A stretch of 64,000 nt of DNA from Streptomyces aurantiacus (GTDB lineage Bacteria; Actinomycetota; Actinomycetes; Streptomycetales; Streptomycetaceae), in NCBI RefSeq assembly GCF_027107535.1, contig NZ_CP114283.1, positions 3,844,001-3,908,000 of the forward strand, read 5' to 3'. Positions 36,144 through 44,598 of the stretch are shown piece by piece. The position numbers and the translations under genes were made by a program. Numbering within the stretch: the stretch's first letter is position 1; each line of letters begins with the position of its first letter. The notes beneath the pieces are model-generated. The model saw only the letters and a program-made list of their open reading frames with translations. It had not been told where the DNA came from and searched no databases.

Positions 36144-36500
36144 TCAGTTGAACGGGACGAGCGGGGCTCCCTGGAGCTCCACCACTGCGGCGCGGGCCGC
36201 CGCGCGCGGGCTTGCCACCGGGTCGTAGTGGCTCACGACGCTGATCCAGGTGCCGTCGGCGTTGCGCATCAGGTGCAGCTCGACGCCGTCGACGAACACC
36301 GTGTAGCCGGCCCCGTGGTGGTGATGGCCGCCCGTCGGCCGGCCCGTTATCCGACGGCCCCTGTAGACCTCGTCGAAGGCGGTGGGCCCGTCGTGGCGGT
36401 CCGCTGCGGATTCACGCGACGGGGCGGCGGCCAGGGTGCCGGCGGTGACGGCCAGTCCGGCCGCGCCCTGCAGGGCACGGCGGCGGGTGGGATTCGGCAT
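36144..36500 (-). CDS. melC1: Tyrosinase co-factor MelC1
   Basis: A 118-residue caddie protein that delivers copper to apo-tyrosinase and carries it out of the cell. A Tat-type signal is at the N-terminus ([18 protein letters not shown]). The conserved core has the His run [16 protein letters not shown] and [21 protein letters not shown], which includes residues used for copper transfer. It is slightly shorter than many MelC1 proteins but complete. The start at 36500 gives the correct signal peptide; codons upstream are not conserved. It is first in the melC operon, with about 1 kb of gene-free DNA upstream. Confidence 0.94.
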   Translation of the reverse strand: MPNPTRRRALQGAAGLAVTAGTLAAAPSRESAADRHDGPTAFDEVYRGRRITGRPTGGHHHHGAGYTVFVDGVELHLMRNADGTWISVVSHYDPVASPRAAARAAVVELQGAPLVPFN

Positions 36501-37532
36501 ACGGAGACGTCCTCGTACTCGGTCCGGGCGGCACAAGCGGTCGCATATGCCGCCGGGAATGGATCGATTGGCGATTCGTATGCCTATCGATCCTTTGGGG
36601 GAGCAGGGAAGCCGTGACTGCTTGGTTGGCTACGATCAGGACAATTCCCCACATGTCATACAGGATTGAACAAGGGTGATCTTGCTGCGTGGAGGCCTCC
36701 GAAGGGCCTGGGGGCGCAACTTCGCGCCCCAGGGGGGTCCGTGGTGACGATCTTGCGGGTTCCCGGACATGTCCGTGGTGTCGCTCACGTCCGGAAACTG
36801 ACGTGAATTCCCACCACCGGTCGGCCTTCCCCCGCTGTGGCGCACGGCCTCGCGAGCGTTCGAACGAACCGTGGGACCCGCCCCCGGTTCCGACGTGGAT
36901 TCACTCTTGGGCCGACGCCCGGTCTCGCGGCGGCGCCCGCCATCGCCTCCGCGCGATCGGGCAACCAGCGCTTCGGGAAGGGCAGTTGGAACCGGATCAT
37001 CCGCAAACGCACCGAGAGTCGTCACGCCTCGTCGAGGCCGATCGTGCGCTGCCGCAACTAATGTGATGAAAGAGGGCCACAGCGGCCCTACGTCGGGATA
37101 CGCTGCCCGGCGCACCCCACGTTCGAGTCCGCGCACGTGGGGGCCGGTCATCCCGGCCTGCTCGTGTGCGGGTTCAGCGGAGCCCCAACGCGAGAGACAT
37201 ACCGTCCGGTCTGACGCACCACCCTCACCGTGACCCGGTGAGCCCAGCCGATCCCGGAAGGCTTCACGCAGCCGGGCTCCGGTCAACCTCGGCGCCCCGC
37301 CTCCGGTCCGTACGCGCAGTACGGCCCTTCGGGTACGGCGCCCCGAACCCCCGTCAGGGCAGCCTCGGCTCGACCTCGGCACCGAACAGAACGCACCAGG
37401 GACTCCGCCAGGATCCGTGTGCCGCGGGCGGCTCCATCGCGACCTGCCGGTCCGGCCGGGATCGGGCGACGCCCTCCCGGTGCGCAGCCGGCCGCCGAGT
37501 TCCACCGACTGCCTGTCATCCAGTGAGGAACG
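36501..37532. other. Gene-free interval between melC1 and chvE
   Basis: About 1 kb without a convincing gene. Open frames on both strands here have no recognisable domains and no consistent third-position bias. The part next to melC1 (36530-36700) is AT-richer and should hold the melC promoter. A GC hairpin lies at 36707-36733. The rest (about 36800-37500) looks like decayed or spacer DNA; the chvE promoter must be in its right part. Confidence 0.5.
36707..36733. repeat. GC-rich hairpin
   Basis: CCTGGGGGCGC and CGCGCCCCAGG can pair with one bulged G around a short AACTT loop. It is about 207 bases upstream of melC1. It may be a terminator for something entering from the right, or part of a long melC leader. 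Confidence 0.4.
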
Positions 37533-38630
37533 ATGAGCATGCGCGCCCGCACCACCGTAGCTGCGGCCATTTCGACGGTCCTGGCCATCTCCCTCACCGC
37601 TTGCGGTGAGGACTCCGACACCGGCAGCGGCGGCGAGGCAGCGTCCGTCGGCATCGCCATGCCCACCAAGACGTCACAGCGGTGGATCAACGACGGTCAG
37701 AACATGGTCGACGAGCTCAAGGGGTTCGGCTACACCACCACCCTCAAGTACGCCGACAACGACCCGAAGAACCAGGTCGCGCAGGTTCAGGCCATGATCG
37801 ACAGCGGCGTCGACGCCCTGGTCATCGCCTCGGTCAACGGCAAGGTGTTCGGCGACGTCCTGGAGAAGGCGGAATCCGCCGGCGTCCCGGTGATCGCCTA
37901 CGACCGGCTGATACTCGGGACCCCGAACGTCGACTACTACGCGACCTTCGACAACGTGAAGGTCGGCACGCTGCAGGCCGACTTCATCACGGAGAGCCTC
38001 GGACTCGTCAACGGCAGCGGGAAGGGCCCGTTCACCGTCGAGCTCTTCGCCGGTTCTCCCGACGACAACAACACGCGCTACTTCTACGAGGCCTCGATGG
38101 AGGTCCTGGAGCCGTACATCCAGAACGGCGACCTGATCGTCAGATCCGGGGAGACCGAGCTCGACGAGATCACCACCCTGCGCTGGGACGGCCCCACGGC
38201 GGAGAAGCGCATGAACAAGCTCCTCGACTCGGAGTACACCGACCAGGACGTCGACGCGATCCTCTCCCCGTACGACGGCATGTCGATCGGCATCATCAAG
38301 GCGCTGAAGGAGCACGGCTACGGCACGCCGGGGAAGCCGCTGCCCATCATCACGGGTCAGGACGCCGAGGTGCCCTCGATCAAGTCGATCATGGAGGGTG
38401 ACCAGTCCCAGACCGTCTACAAGGACACCCGCGAGCTGGCCCTGGTGACCGCGTACATGGTCAACTCGATGGTCCACAACAAGAAGCCGGCGCTCAACGA
38501 CAGGAAGACGTACAACAACGGGAAGAAGGTCGTTCCCGCGTACCTCCTGGAGCCGGTGAGCGTCGACAAGGCCAACTACGAGCAGGTGCTCGTCGACTCG
38601 GGTTACCTCAAGAAGAGCGACCTGAAGTGA
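37533..38630 (+). CDS. chvE: ChvE-type multiple-sugar-binding lipoprotein
   Basis: A 365-residue periplasmic-binding-protein type 1 lipoprotein. The lipobox is SLTACGED. The ChvE-like core shows IAMPTKTSQRWINDGQNMVD, VDALVIASVNGKVFGDVLEKA, GVPVIAYDRLI, VELFAGSPDDNNTRYFYEA and ILSPYDGMSIGIIKALKEHG. In other bacteria ChvE is encoded with an ATPase and a permease (GguA/GguB or MmsA/MmsB); here both are missing and a terminator follows directly. It may feed a transporter encoded elsewhere or act as a sensor. The ATG at 37533 has GTGAGGAA upstream; 37539 is a possible second start. Confidence 0.9.
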   Translation: MSMRARTTVAAAISTVLAISLTACGEDSDTGSGGEAASVGIAMPTKTSQRWINDGQNMVDELKGFGYTTTLKYADNDPKNQVAQVQAMIDSGVDALVIASVNGKVFGDVLEKAESAGVPVIAYDRLILGTPNVDYYATFDNVKVGTLQADFITESLGLVNGSGKGPFTVELFAGSPDDNNTRYFYEASMEVLEPYIQNGDLIVRSGETELDEITTLRWDGPTAEKRMNKLLDSEYTDQDVDAILSPYDGMSIGIIKALKEHGYGTPGKPLPIITGQDAEVPSIKSIMEGDQSQTVYKDTRELALVTAYMVNSMVHNKKPALNDRKTYNNGKKVVPAYLLEPVSVDKANYEQVLVDSGYLKKSDLK

Positions 38631-38646
38631 ACTGAGCCGGTGCACA

Positions 38647-38684
38647 CGTGCGGGGCGGGGAGAGAAGTCTCCCCGCCCCGCACG
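38647..38684. terminator. Strong bidirectional terminator
   Basis: A perfect 17-bp stem (CGTGCGGGGCGGGGAGA and its complement) with the tetraloop GAAG. It lies 17 bases after the chvE stop and 34 bases before the stop of the convergent secreted-protein gene, so it can terminate both. Confidence 0.8.
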
Positions 38685-38717
38685 CGTTCGGGCGGGCGCT
38701 GTCGGTCCGGGCCGCCG

Positions 38718-39392
<675 letters not shown>

Positions 39393-39427
39393 TCATTCTG
39401 GAGGTGGGGTGGGAGAGGGTGCCAACA

Positions 39428-39464
39428 CCGGCCCGTCGCGCCTTCTCCGTACGCGACGGGCCGG
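39428..39464 (-). repeat. Perfect hairpin in the leader of the secreted-protein gene
   Basis: CCGGCCCGTCGCG (39428-39440) and CGCGACGGGCCGG (39452-39464) form a perfect 13-bp stem with an 11-base loop, 45 bases before the ATG at 39383. It could be a 5' UTR stabilising or attenuating structure, or the terminator of an upstream transcript. Confidence 0.5.
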
Positions 39465-39752
39465 CGGTGGCTGCCGGGTGGTTGGCCGGGGGCGTCGATG
39501 GACGGCCTCCGGCACGGGACCGGCGGTAGGGCGACCGGACGCGGTCCCGGAGGGGAAGCGACCGTGCCGGTGCCATGGAGGGGTGGATGCGGATCGCACG
39601 TGCGGTCGGCCTGCTGGTACTGGTCGGTCGACCGCCTGACCGGCCTGTCGGCCGTGTGGCGGGATGGAGCCCGGGAGTCGACGTGCGCCGCTGGACGGAT
39701 CCGGCGCCACGGATCCGTGCGTAACCAGGGAGAGTTCTAGACCTGAGTGATG

Positions 39753-39789
39753 TTCAACGTCAAGATGCTGTAAGGAAGTTGACGTTGAA
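39753..39789. repeat. Perfect 11-bp inverted repeat, 15-base spacer
   Basis: TTCAACGTCAA (39753-39763) and TTGACGTTGAA (39779-39789). With one extra base the pairing extends to GAT/ATC. The arms are much more AT-rich than the surroundings. It is not near a start codon (about 310 bases to the DUF6230 gene, 370 to the secreted-protein gene). It could be a regulator site with widely spaced halves or a mobile-element remnant. Confidence 0.5.
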
Positions 39790-39923
39790 TCAGGGAACGG
39801 GCTCGATGCTCGGCCGGTGCGTGCCGCGAGGGCTCCGGGCTGCGGGGGAGTGTCTTCCCGGAGCTACGGGAAGGGCTCTCCACGCCTTCGTCACATCTCC
39901 AACGTCCTTTTCGCACAAGGTGC

Positions 39924-39953
39924 TTGACCCTCGCCCCTTACCGCGGGTAACTT
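39924..39953 (+). promoter_or_regulatory. Putative promoter with a TTACC-GCG-GGTAA dyad
   Basis: TTGACC (39924-39929) and TAACTT (39948-39953) are 18 bases apart. The dyad TTACC-GCG-GGTAA (39938-39950) overlaps the -10 and could be a repressor site. A leader of about 140 bases would precede the DUF6230 start. Confidence 0.45.
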
Positions 39954-40097
39954 CCGTCGCGGCTACTGCTGCGTAACGTGAAAGCCCTTGCACCCGCCGG
40001 GAGGTGTGGGGAGGCGTGCGCGGCATTCGCTGTCCGCGCCAGGACAACGTGCCAGCTGAAGCCCTACCCGCGTTGACCATGCCCCTGGGAGCAGAAA

Positions 40098-40790
40098 ATG
40101 GCCTCGTCCTCGGACGCCGTCTCGTCCGCCGGTTCCACCACTGAGCCTTCCGAAGTACCGGAAAGCGGTTCCATGTCAGAGACCCCTGGTAGCCCCGAGA
40201 GACGCGGGCGGGTCCGGCTGCGCAGAGCCGCGGTGATGGGCGTCCCCGCCACCGCGATCGCCGCCACACTCATGATCCTCACCGCCGAGGGGGCCCTGGG
40301 TGTGCAGTTCGCGATATCCGGCATGCCCTTCACCGTCACCGCGACGAACCTCGACGGCGAGGGCTTCGCGCAGTTCGGCTCCCTCGACCAGATGGCCGAG
40401 GGCAGCCCCAACGAGGGTGACACCGGCGGCCAGGTCCTGGTGGTCGTGTCCGCGATCAAGAAGGCGACCCTGACCAAGCTCTGCCAGAGCGTCGACCTCG
40501 GTGGCACGAACCTGCTCATCACTGCCGGCGCGGGCTCGCAGCCGGTGTCCGCGACCAACCTCACGACCGACTCCACCGAGCTGTCGGGCGACGCGGCCTT
40601 CGACAACATCGAGATCGGCAACGACGCCAGCACGCTCAACAAGTCCCACACGCGGGGCTCGGCGGGCGTCTTCAGCCAGCAGGCGGACACCGTCCACATC
40701 GCCAACCTGCGGCAGACCAACTACGCCACCACGGCAGCGGTGTTCAAGCTTCCCGGTCTGAAGCTGCGCTTCAGCGACAAGGGTTGCTGA
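40098..40790 (+). CDS. DUF6230 family protein
   Basis: A 230-residue protein with a low-complexity N-terminus, a basic stretch (ERRGRVRLRRAAVMG) and one hydrophobic segment (VPATAIAATLMILTAEGALG), then an extracytoplasmic domain beginning VQFAISGMPFTVTATNLDGEGFAQFG. The domain has two cysteines (LCQSVDLGG and the last residue) and a C-terminal TTAAVFKLPGLKLRFSDKGC. DUF6230 proteins are secreted or membrane-anchored Streptomyces proteins of unknown function. The stop codon overlaps the start of the DUF6114 gene (ATGA), so the two are made together. Confidence 0.85.
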   Translation: MASSSDAVSSAGSTTEPSEVPESGSMSETPGSPERRGRVRLRRAAVMGVPATAIAATLMILTAEGALGVQFAISGMPFTVTATNLDGEGFAQFGSLDQMAEGSPNEGDTGGQVLVVVSAIKKATLTKLCQSVDLGGTNLLITAGAGSQPVSATNLTTDSTELSGDAAFDNIEIGNDASTLNKSHTRGSAGVFSQQADTVHIANLRQTNYATTAAVFKLPGLKLRFSDKGC

Positions 40791-41185
40791 TGGTCGCCTT
40801 CCGGCGCTGGCGTGCGGCCCGCCCGTTCTGGGGCGGGCTGCTGCTCGCTCTGGGCGGGGCGGAGATCCTGCTCACGCAGAAGGCGTCGTTGAAGGTCGTC
40901 ATGCACATCGGCATGCAGGGCCTGGCCGGATATCTCCTGCCGCTCCTGATGCTGATCTGCGGGCTGCTGATCCTCTTCAACCCCGCGCAGCGCCTCTTCT
41001 ACTCGGTCCTGGGCGTCCTGTTCTCCCTGGGTACCTGGCTCACCTCGAACCTGGGCGGATTCTTCATCGGTCTCCTCCTCGGCGTCGTCGGCAGTTGTCT
41101 CGCCTTCGGCTGGCTGCCGAACCAGGAGCCGCGCCCCGCCCGTTCGTGGCGGCGCCGCAGCAGGGAGCCCGTGCGTCAGCCGTGA
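40790..41185 (+). CDS. DUF6114 family membrane protein
   Basis: A 131-residue membrane protein with four predicted helices (FWGGLLLALGGAEILLT, GLAGYLLPLLMLICGLLIL, LFYSVLGVLFSLGTWL, GGFFIGLLLGVVGSCLAFGWL) and a basic C-terminus. DUF6114 proteins regularly sit next to DUF6230 in Streptomyces, and the 4-base overlap here supports a two-component complex. The function is unknown. A hairpin follows the stop codon. Confidence 0.85.
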   Translation: MVAFRRWRAARPFWGGLLLALGGAEILLTQKASLKVVMHIGMQGLAGYLLPLLMLICGLLILFNPAQRLFYSVLGVLFSLGTWLTSNLGGFFIGLLLGVVGSCLAFGWLPNQEPRPARSWRRRSREPVRQP

Positions 41186-41190
41186 CGTGT

Positions 41191-41217
41191 CGGGGGTGCC
41201 ACCGGGTGGCGCCCCCG
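41191..41217. terminator. Bidirectional hairpin terminator
   Basis: CGGGGGTGCC and GGCGCCCCCG pair over 10 bp with one G-U, around a 7-base loop. It lies between the convergent DUF6114 and alkB genes. Confidence 0.6.
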
Positions 41218-41220
41218 CGG

Positions 41221-41847
41221 TCACTGCACTCCGTGCGGCCGGAACTGGACGCTGACGCGAGGGCCCGCGGCCCGCGCGCTCTTGGGGATCGCGTGCTCCC
41301 AGGTGCGCTGGCAGGAACCGCCCATCACGATCAGGTCGCCGTGTCCGAGCGGGCGCCGCACCACTGCGCCGCCGCGCCGGGGCCGCAGCAGCAGATCCCG
41401 CGGAGCCCCCACGGACAGGATGGCGACCATCGTGTCCTGGTGTGCACCGCGGCCGGTCCGGTCCCCGTGCCAGGCCACGCTGTCGCGGCCGTCCCGGTAG
41501 TAGCAGAGCCCGGCCGTGGTGAACGGTTCGCCCAACTCCTCGGCGTAGTGGCCGGACAGGGCGTCCCGCGCCTCGTCGAGGACGGGATGCGGCAGGGCGT
41601 CGGCCGCCCGGTAGAACGCCAGCAGCCGTGGTACGTCCACCATGTGCTCGTACATCTGGCGCCGCTCGGCCCGCCACGGGACCTCGTCCGCGAGCCGTGC
41701 GAAGAGGGCGTCCGCCCCGTGGAGCCAGCCGGGCAGCAGGTCGATCCACGCCCCGTCGCCGAGCACGGTCCGGCGCAGCCCGCCGAGCGGACCGAGACGG
41801 ATGGCGTCGCTCTGGTCGAACAGTGAACCCTGGAGGTGCGTGGACAT
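41221..41847 (-). CDS. alkB: AlkB-type Fe(II)/2-oxoglutarate dioxygenase
   Basis: A 208-residue DNA/RNA repair demethylase that removes alkyl groups such as 1-methyladenine oxidatively. The iron ligands are H127 and D129 (VAWHGDRTG) and H185 (WEHAIPK). The 2-oxoglutarate-binding arginines are in PRVSVQFR. PRLLAFYRAADALPHPVL and TTAGLCYYRDG are typical actinobacterial AlkB segments. It is cytoplasmic and complete. It converges with DUF6114; its upstream neighbour is a decayed transporter fragment. Confidence 0.9.
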   Translation of the reverse strand: MSTHLQGSLFDQSDAIRLGPLGGLRRTVLGDGAWIDLLPGWLHGADALFARLADEVPWRAERRQMYEHMVDVPRLLAFYRAADALPHPVLDEARDALSGHYAEELGEPFTTAGLCYYRDGRDSVAWHGDRTGRGAHQDTMVAILSVGAPRDLLLRPRRGGAVVRRPLGHGDLIVMGGSCQRTWEHAIPKSARAAGPRVSVQFRPHGVQ

Positions 41848-41923
41848 GCCTCCAGGCTACCCGCAGATTCGAATGTGTGTGCTATCGATAGCGAGGGCAG
41901 GGCGAGACGGGCAGGCTGACGCG

Positions 41924-42113
41924 TCAACCCAGGGTCAGCAGGACGACGGCGCCCGCGGCGGCCGGCAGCCCGGCCACCTGCTGCCGGCTCACCTCTCGTG
42001 GAGCAGCGCAAGCCCCAGCACGTTGGAATCGCCGGGTACAGCGAGGCCAGCACGCCGGCGAAGTCGACGACGCCGTGGCAGACCGCCGACGCCGGTGCGA
42101 GAAGAGCGCCCAT
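41924..42113 (-). pseudogene. EamA/DMT transporter remnant, internally deleted and frameshifted
   Basis: Reading the minus strand from ATG 42113, the N-terminus of an EamA drug/metabolite transporter appears (MGALLAPASAVCHGVVDFAG). It continues at once into the C-terminal helix of the same family (VLASLYPAI-PT), so the middle of about 200 residues is missing. The rest needs two single-base corrections to read VLGLALLHER, then LSRQQVAGLPAAAGAVVLLT and LG before a stop at 41926-41924. One base is missing after the PAIPT codons and one between HER and LSR. It is a relic, not a working gene. The 60 bases between it and the CDGSH gene hold nothing recognisable. Confidence 0.75.
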
Positions 42114-42173
42114 CCGCCCCGGGCGCCCGTGCGGAGGCGGATCGATGTCCTGCGGGGCGGCAGAGCCTCGGTG

Positions 42174-42392
42174 TCAGGAGTCGGGGCGGGTGCTCGGGGA
42201 GTGCCGGCGGTGGCTCGTGTCGCACCAGGGATAGATGCGGCTGCGCCGGCACGTGCACAGAGCCACGCAGAAACGCTCGGAGGTCACGGTCGTACCGTCC
42301 TCCAGAACGATCTCGACCGGCCCTTCGACGAGCAGGGGGCCCTCACGCCGGGCGACGATCCGGCGCGGGCGTTCGGCTGGGGTGTCCGTCAC
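42174..42392 (-). CDS. CDGSH-type iron-sulfur protein
   Basis: A 72-residue protein with one CDGSH-type site. The [2Fe-2S] ligands are C46, C48, C57 and H61 in CVALCTCRRSRIYPWCDTSH; the name-giving CDGSH is CDTSH here. An N-terminal strand region (GPLLVEGPVEIVLEDGTTV) precedes it. Such proteins carry electrons or a labile cluster in the cytoplasm. It lies 67 bases downstream of the haem-oxygenase-like redox gene in the same orientation, so the two are likely one operon. Confidence 0.9.
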   Translation of the reverse strand: MTDTPAERPRRIVARREGPLLVEGPVEIVLEDGTTVTSERFCVALCTCRRSRIYPWCDTSHRRHSPSTRPDS

Positions 42393-42459
42393 GGCCGTTC
42401 ACCACCTTTCTCTCGACGATCCGGTCCGAGAATCCACGGGGCGCGTGTGCGTCACGCGG

Positions 42460-43461
42460 TCACACGGTTGTGCGCAACGAGGACTCGCCCGAACGCCATG
42501 CTGCGAGCAGCCGGTCGGCGAGGCGGTCCTCCAGCCATTCGGTGGCGTCGACTCCGAACGCGATGTCGCGGTCGAGGTGCGGTTCCTCCTCCAGCAGACC
42601 GGCGACGACCTCGCGGCGTACGACCTGCTCGTGCACCGCGTCGGCCTCGACGTGCTCGCGGTAGAAGTGCTCGGCCGCCGGTCCGGCGCCCGTGCGGGCC
42701 ATGGCGCGGGCGAGCCGCCTGGAACCGGGGGAGGACGTGGTCTCCACCGCGGCGAAATGCCCCACCAGCGCTCCGCGCAGCGCGCGGTGCAGACCGAAGA
42801 GGGACATCAGGTTGACGACGGCGAGGGCCTCCGCGCCACTCGCGTCGAGATAGCGCCCGTACGTCGGGTCCAGGTCCAGGTCGGCCATGAGGTCGGCGAA
42901 CAGCTTGGCGTGTACGCGCTCGGCGCGCCCCGCTCCGTACTCGTCGAACTCCACCGCCGCCATACCGGCCTTGGCGCGCCCCCACAGGCGCGGGAGAACC
43001 CAGGCGTGCGGGTCGGCTTCTTTCAGGTGGTAGACCGAGCGCTGGGCGGCGTACTCGCGCAGCTGCCACAACTCGCCCTTGTCCTGCAGGAAATGGGAGA
43101 CGCCCTGGCCGTCGACGGGTTCCACGAGCAGTTCGTCCAGTGCGTCGTCCGCGTGGTCGTGCCTGGTCGCCCCGGCGCGCAGGGCCGCGAGGAAGGGCTT
43201 CTCCATCGCCGCGCGGACCCGCAGCAGCTCCGGGTCCCATTCACGGGAGGAGTCGACGCCCGCGAAGCCCCGGTAGTGCAGCTCGTAGCAGAGATAGAGA
43301 GCGAGCTGCAGATCCTCACCGAGGGGCGCGGCGTCGGCGAGAGCGGCGTCGTCCGGCAGTGGTCCCGTGCCACGCAGGTACTCGATGAGTGCCGCGGAGA
43401 GGTCTCCCCGGCTCGGCGGGAGTTCCGGTTCCGCGGTCGGGCGCTGATCCACACGTTCCAT
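42460..43461 (-). CDS. Iron-containing redox enzyme family protein (haem-oxygenase-like fold)
   Basis: A 333-residue all-helical protein of the haem-oxygenase-like diiron group. Candidate metal ligands are in LALYLCYELHYRGFAGVD, VEFDEYGAGRAERVHAKLF and FYREHVEADAVHEQVV, the Glu/His positions seen in this family. These enzymes often oxidise or cleave small substrates with oxygen. It precedes the CDGSH protein gene, which could supply electrons; this link is inference. The N-terminus (residues 1-20) is polar and variable. Confidence 0.8.
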   Translation of the reverse strand: MERVDQRPTAEPELPPSRGDLSAALIEYLRGTGPLPDDAALADAAPLGEDLQLALYLCYELHYRGFAGVDSSREWDPELLRVRAAMEKPFLAALRAGATRHDHADDALDELLVEPVDGQGVSHFLQDKGELWQLREYAAQRSVYHLKEADPHAWVLPRLWGRAKAGMAAVEFDEYGAGRAERVHAKLFADLMADLDLDPTYGRYLDASGAEALAVVNLMSLFGLHRALRGALVGHFAAVETTSSPGSRRLARAMARTGAGPAAEHFYREHVEADAVHEQVVRREVVAGLLEEEPHLDRDIAFGVDATEWLEDRLADRLLAAWRSGESSLRTTV

Positions 43462-43793
43462 GCGCCACGGGTACCCGTGATCGACAGCTCCTCACCTGCG
43501 GAACCCCTGTCCAGGGGGTGCGGCGAGCGGCCGGGCGGCGGGCGCCGGGGCGATCCCGTGCAGGTTGGCGGCCATGGCGTGGCCCGTCCTTGTGCGCCCA
43601 GTCCCGGCCGCGCCCGTCGTCCGGACGGTCCGGGCCCGGGCCGGGGCCGAGGTCCAGTACGTCCCCGCCTGGCCCGGAAAGGTGTGACCGATGTCGGCGA
43701 GCGAGCCCGAGATCTCGCTGATCACGTGGTGGGCGCCGTCCTCGTTCCCGGTCACCCGTGCCCGGCATCAGGAGGAGAGAGGAGAGGTGGAGG
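43462..43793. other. Interval with one doubtful small open frame
   Basis: 332 bases between the redox enzyme and the DUF6479 gene. The only candidate is the minus-strand frame 43492-43755, described separately. Otherwise it should carry the promoter of the redox-CDGSH operon. Confidence 0.4.
43492..43755 (-). CDS. Doubtful small hypothetical protein
   Basis: An 87-codon frame from GTG 43755. The N-terminal part (NEDGAHHVISEISGSLADIG) looks protein-like and hydrophilic; the C-terminal half turns into Arg/Thr/Ala repeats typical of non-coding GC-rich DNA. There is no good ribosome-binding site and no family resemblance. It may be a small gene or chance. Confidence 0.22.
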   Translation of the reverse strand: MTGNEDGAHHVISEISGSLADIGHTFPGQAGTYWTSAPARARTVRTTGAAGTGRTRTGHAMAANLHGIAPAPAARPLAAPPGQGFRR

Positions 43794-44162
43794 TCAGGTG
43801 CGGCCGGGGCCGCCGCTGCCGAAGCCGCCACTGCTGTTCTCGTCCCAGGTCGGCGCCTCCTGATCAGCGGCGCGGTGGGACGAGCTGTTGCCTTCGGCGC
43901 GCACCTGGTTCGGGTTCAGCCGGGTCCCGTTTCGGGGCACCTCGGAGGGCTCGCGCCGTTCACGCACCTCGCCCACGGGGCCCGAGTCGGGAAGGCGGGG
44001 CTGCTCTTCGGGGCGCGGCGGCGCGGATTCCCGGGAACGGAGCCGACGTCCCCACCACACGGCCCAGATCAGACCGCCGACGAGGACGACGCCCACCAGG
44101 AACGGCACTATCGCGCCGACTGCGGAGCCGGAGACGGCCAGGGGTGTCGCGATGAAGTCCAT
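43794..44162 (-). CDS. DUF6479 family membrane protein
   Basis: A 122-residue protein. One membrane helix near the N-terminus (GSAVGAIVPFLVGVVLVGGLIWAV, about residues 12-35) is followed by WWGRRLRSRE and a polar, probably disordered cytoplasmic tail. The tail has Pro/Glu/Arg-rich sequence and the DUF6479-type segment GEVRERREPSEVPRNG TRLNPNQVR. Members are Streptomyces-specific and of unknown function, often near stress sigma factors. Confidence 0.8.
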   Translation of the reverse strand: MDFIATPLAVSGSAVGAIVPFLVGVVLVGGLIWAVWWGRRLRSRESAPPRPEEQPRLPDSGPVGEVRERREPSEVPRNGTRLNPNQVRAEGNSSSHRAADQEAPTWDENSSGGFGSGGPGRT

Positions 44163-44427
44163 GGCCCGCGAGTACCCTGTGCCACCGACCGAAACAGCGC
44201 GGCAGCCGACCGCGCTCTCACGGCACTCGATCAGCCTCTGCCCCTGCCGGGGAGGTCCGGGTCACGGCGACGCACAGCCGGCGCCGGAACCGCGGAAGCA
44301 GCGGGAGGACCCGCGTCCCCCGCGTGCGCGGGCCGGAAGGCCTCCGTCCGGAAGCCTGTCCGGTGTGGCCACGCGAAGCGGCTCCGGGGCAGCGTGTGCT
44401 CCGGAGCCGGTTCGGCGGGGTTGTCCC

Positions 44428-44598
44428 TCACCATCTGTACCAACGCGACTTGCCTCCCGAACTCGAGGTGCTGCGCATCAGGAAGCCGAGCAGCCAGATG
44501 ACGAGCACGGCGATAGCGATCCACCACAGGATCTCCAGCGCGAACCCGGCTCCGAAGAGAATCAGAACCAGTAGCAGGACCAGCAGAATGGGAACCAT
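44428..44598 (-). CDS. Small hydrophobic membrane protein
   Basis: A 56-residue protein made of two membrane helices (VPILLVLLLVLILFGAGFAL and ILWWIAIAVLVIWLLGFLM) and a short basic tail (RSTSSSGGKSRWYRW). Close relatives are common in Streptomyces, annotated as hydrophobic proteins and often stress-induced. GGAGGTGGAGG before the ATG at 44598 is a very strong ribosome-binding site and fixes the start. It lies divergent from the sigma factor gene. Confidence 0.8.
   Translation of the reverse strand: MVPILLVLLLVLILFGAGFALEILWWIAIAVLVIWLLGFLMRSTSSSGGKSRWYRW

Noticed and set aside
37085..37150. tRNA-like T-loop (GTTCGAGTCC) in the melC-chvE interval
   Set aside because: No matching D-arm, anticodon stem or acceptor stem can be folded around it.
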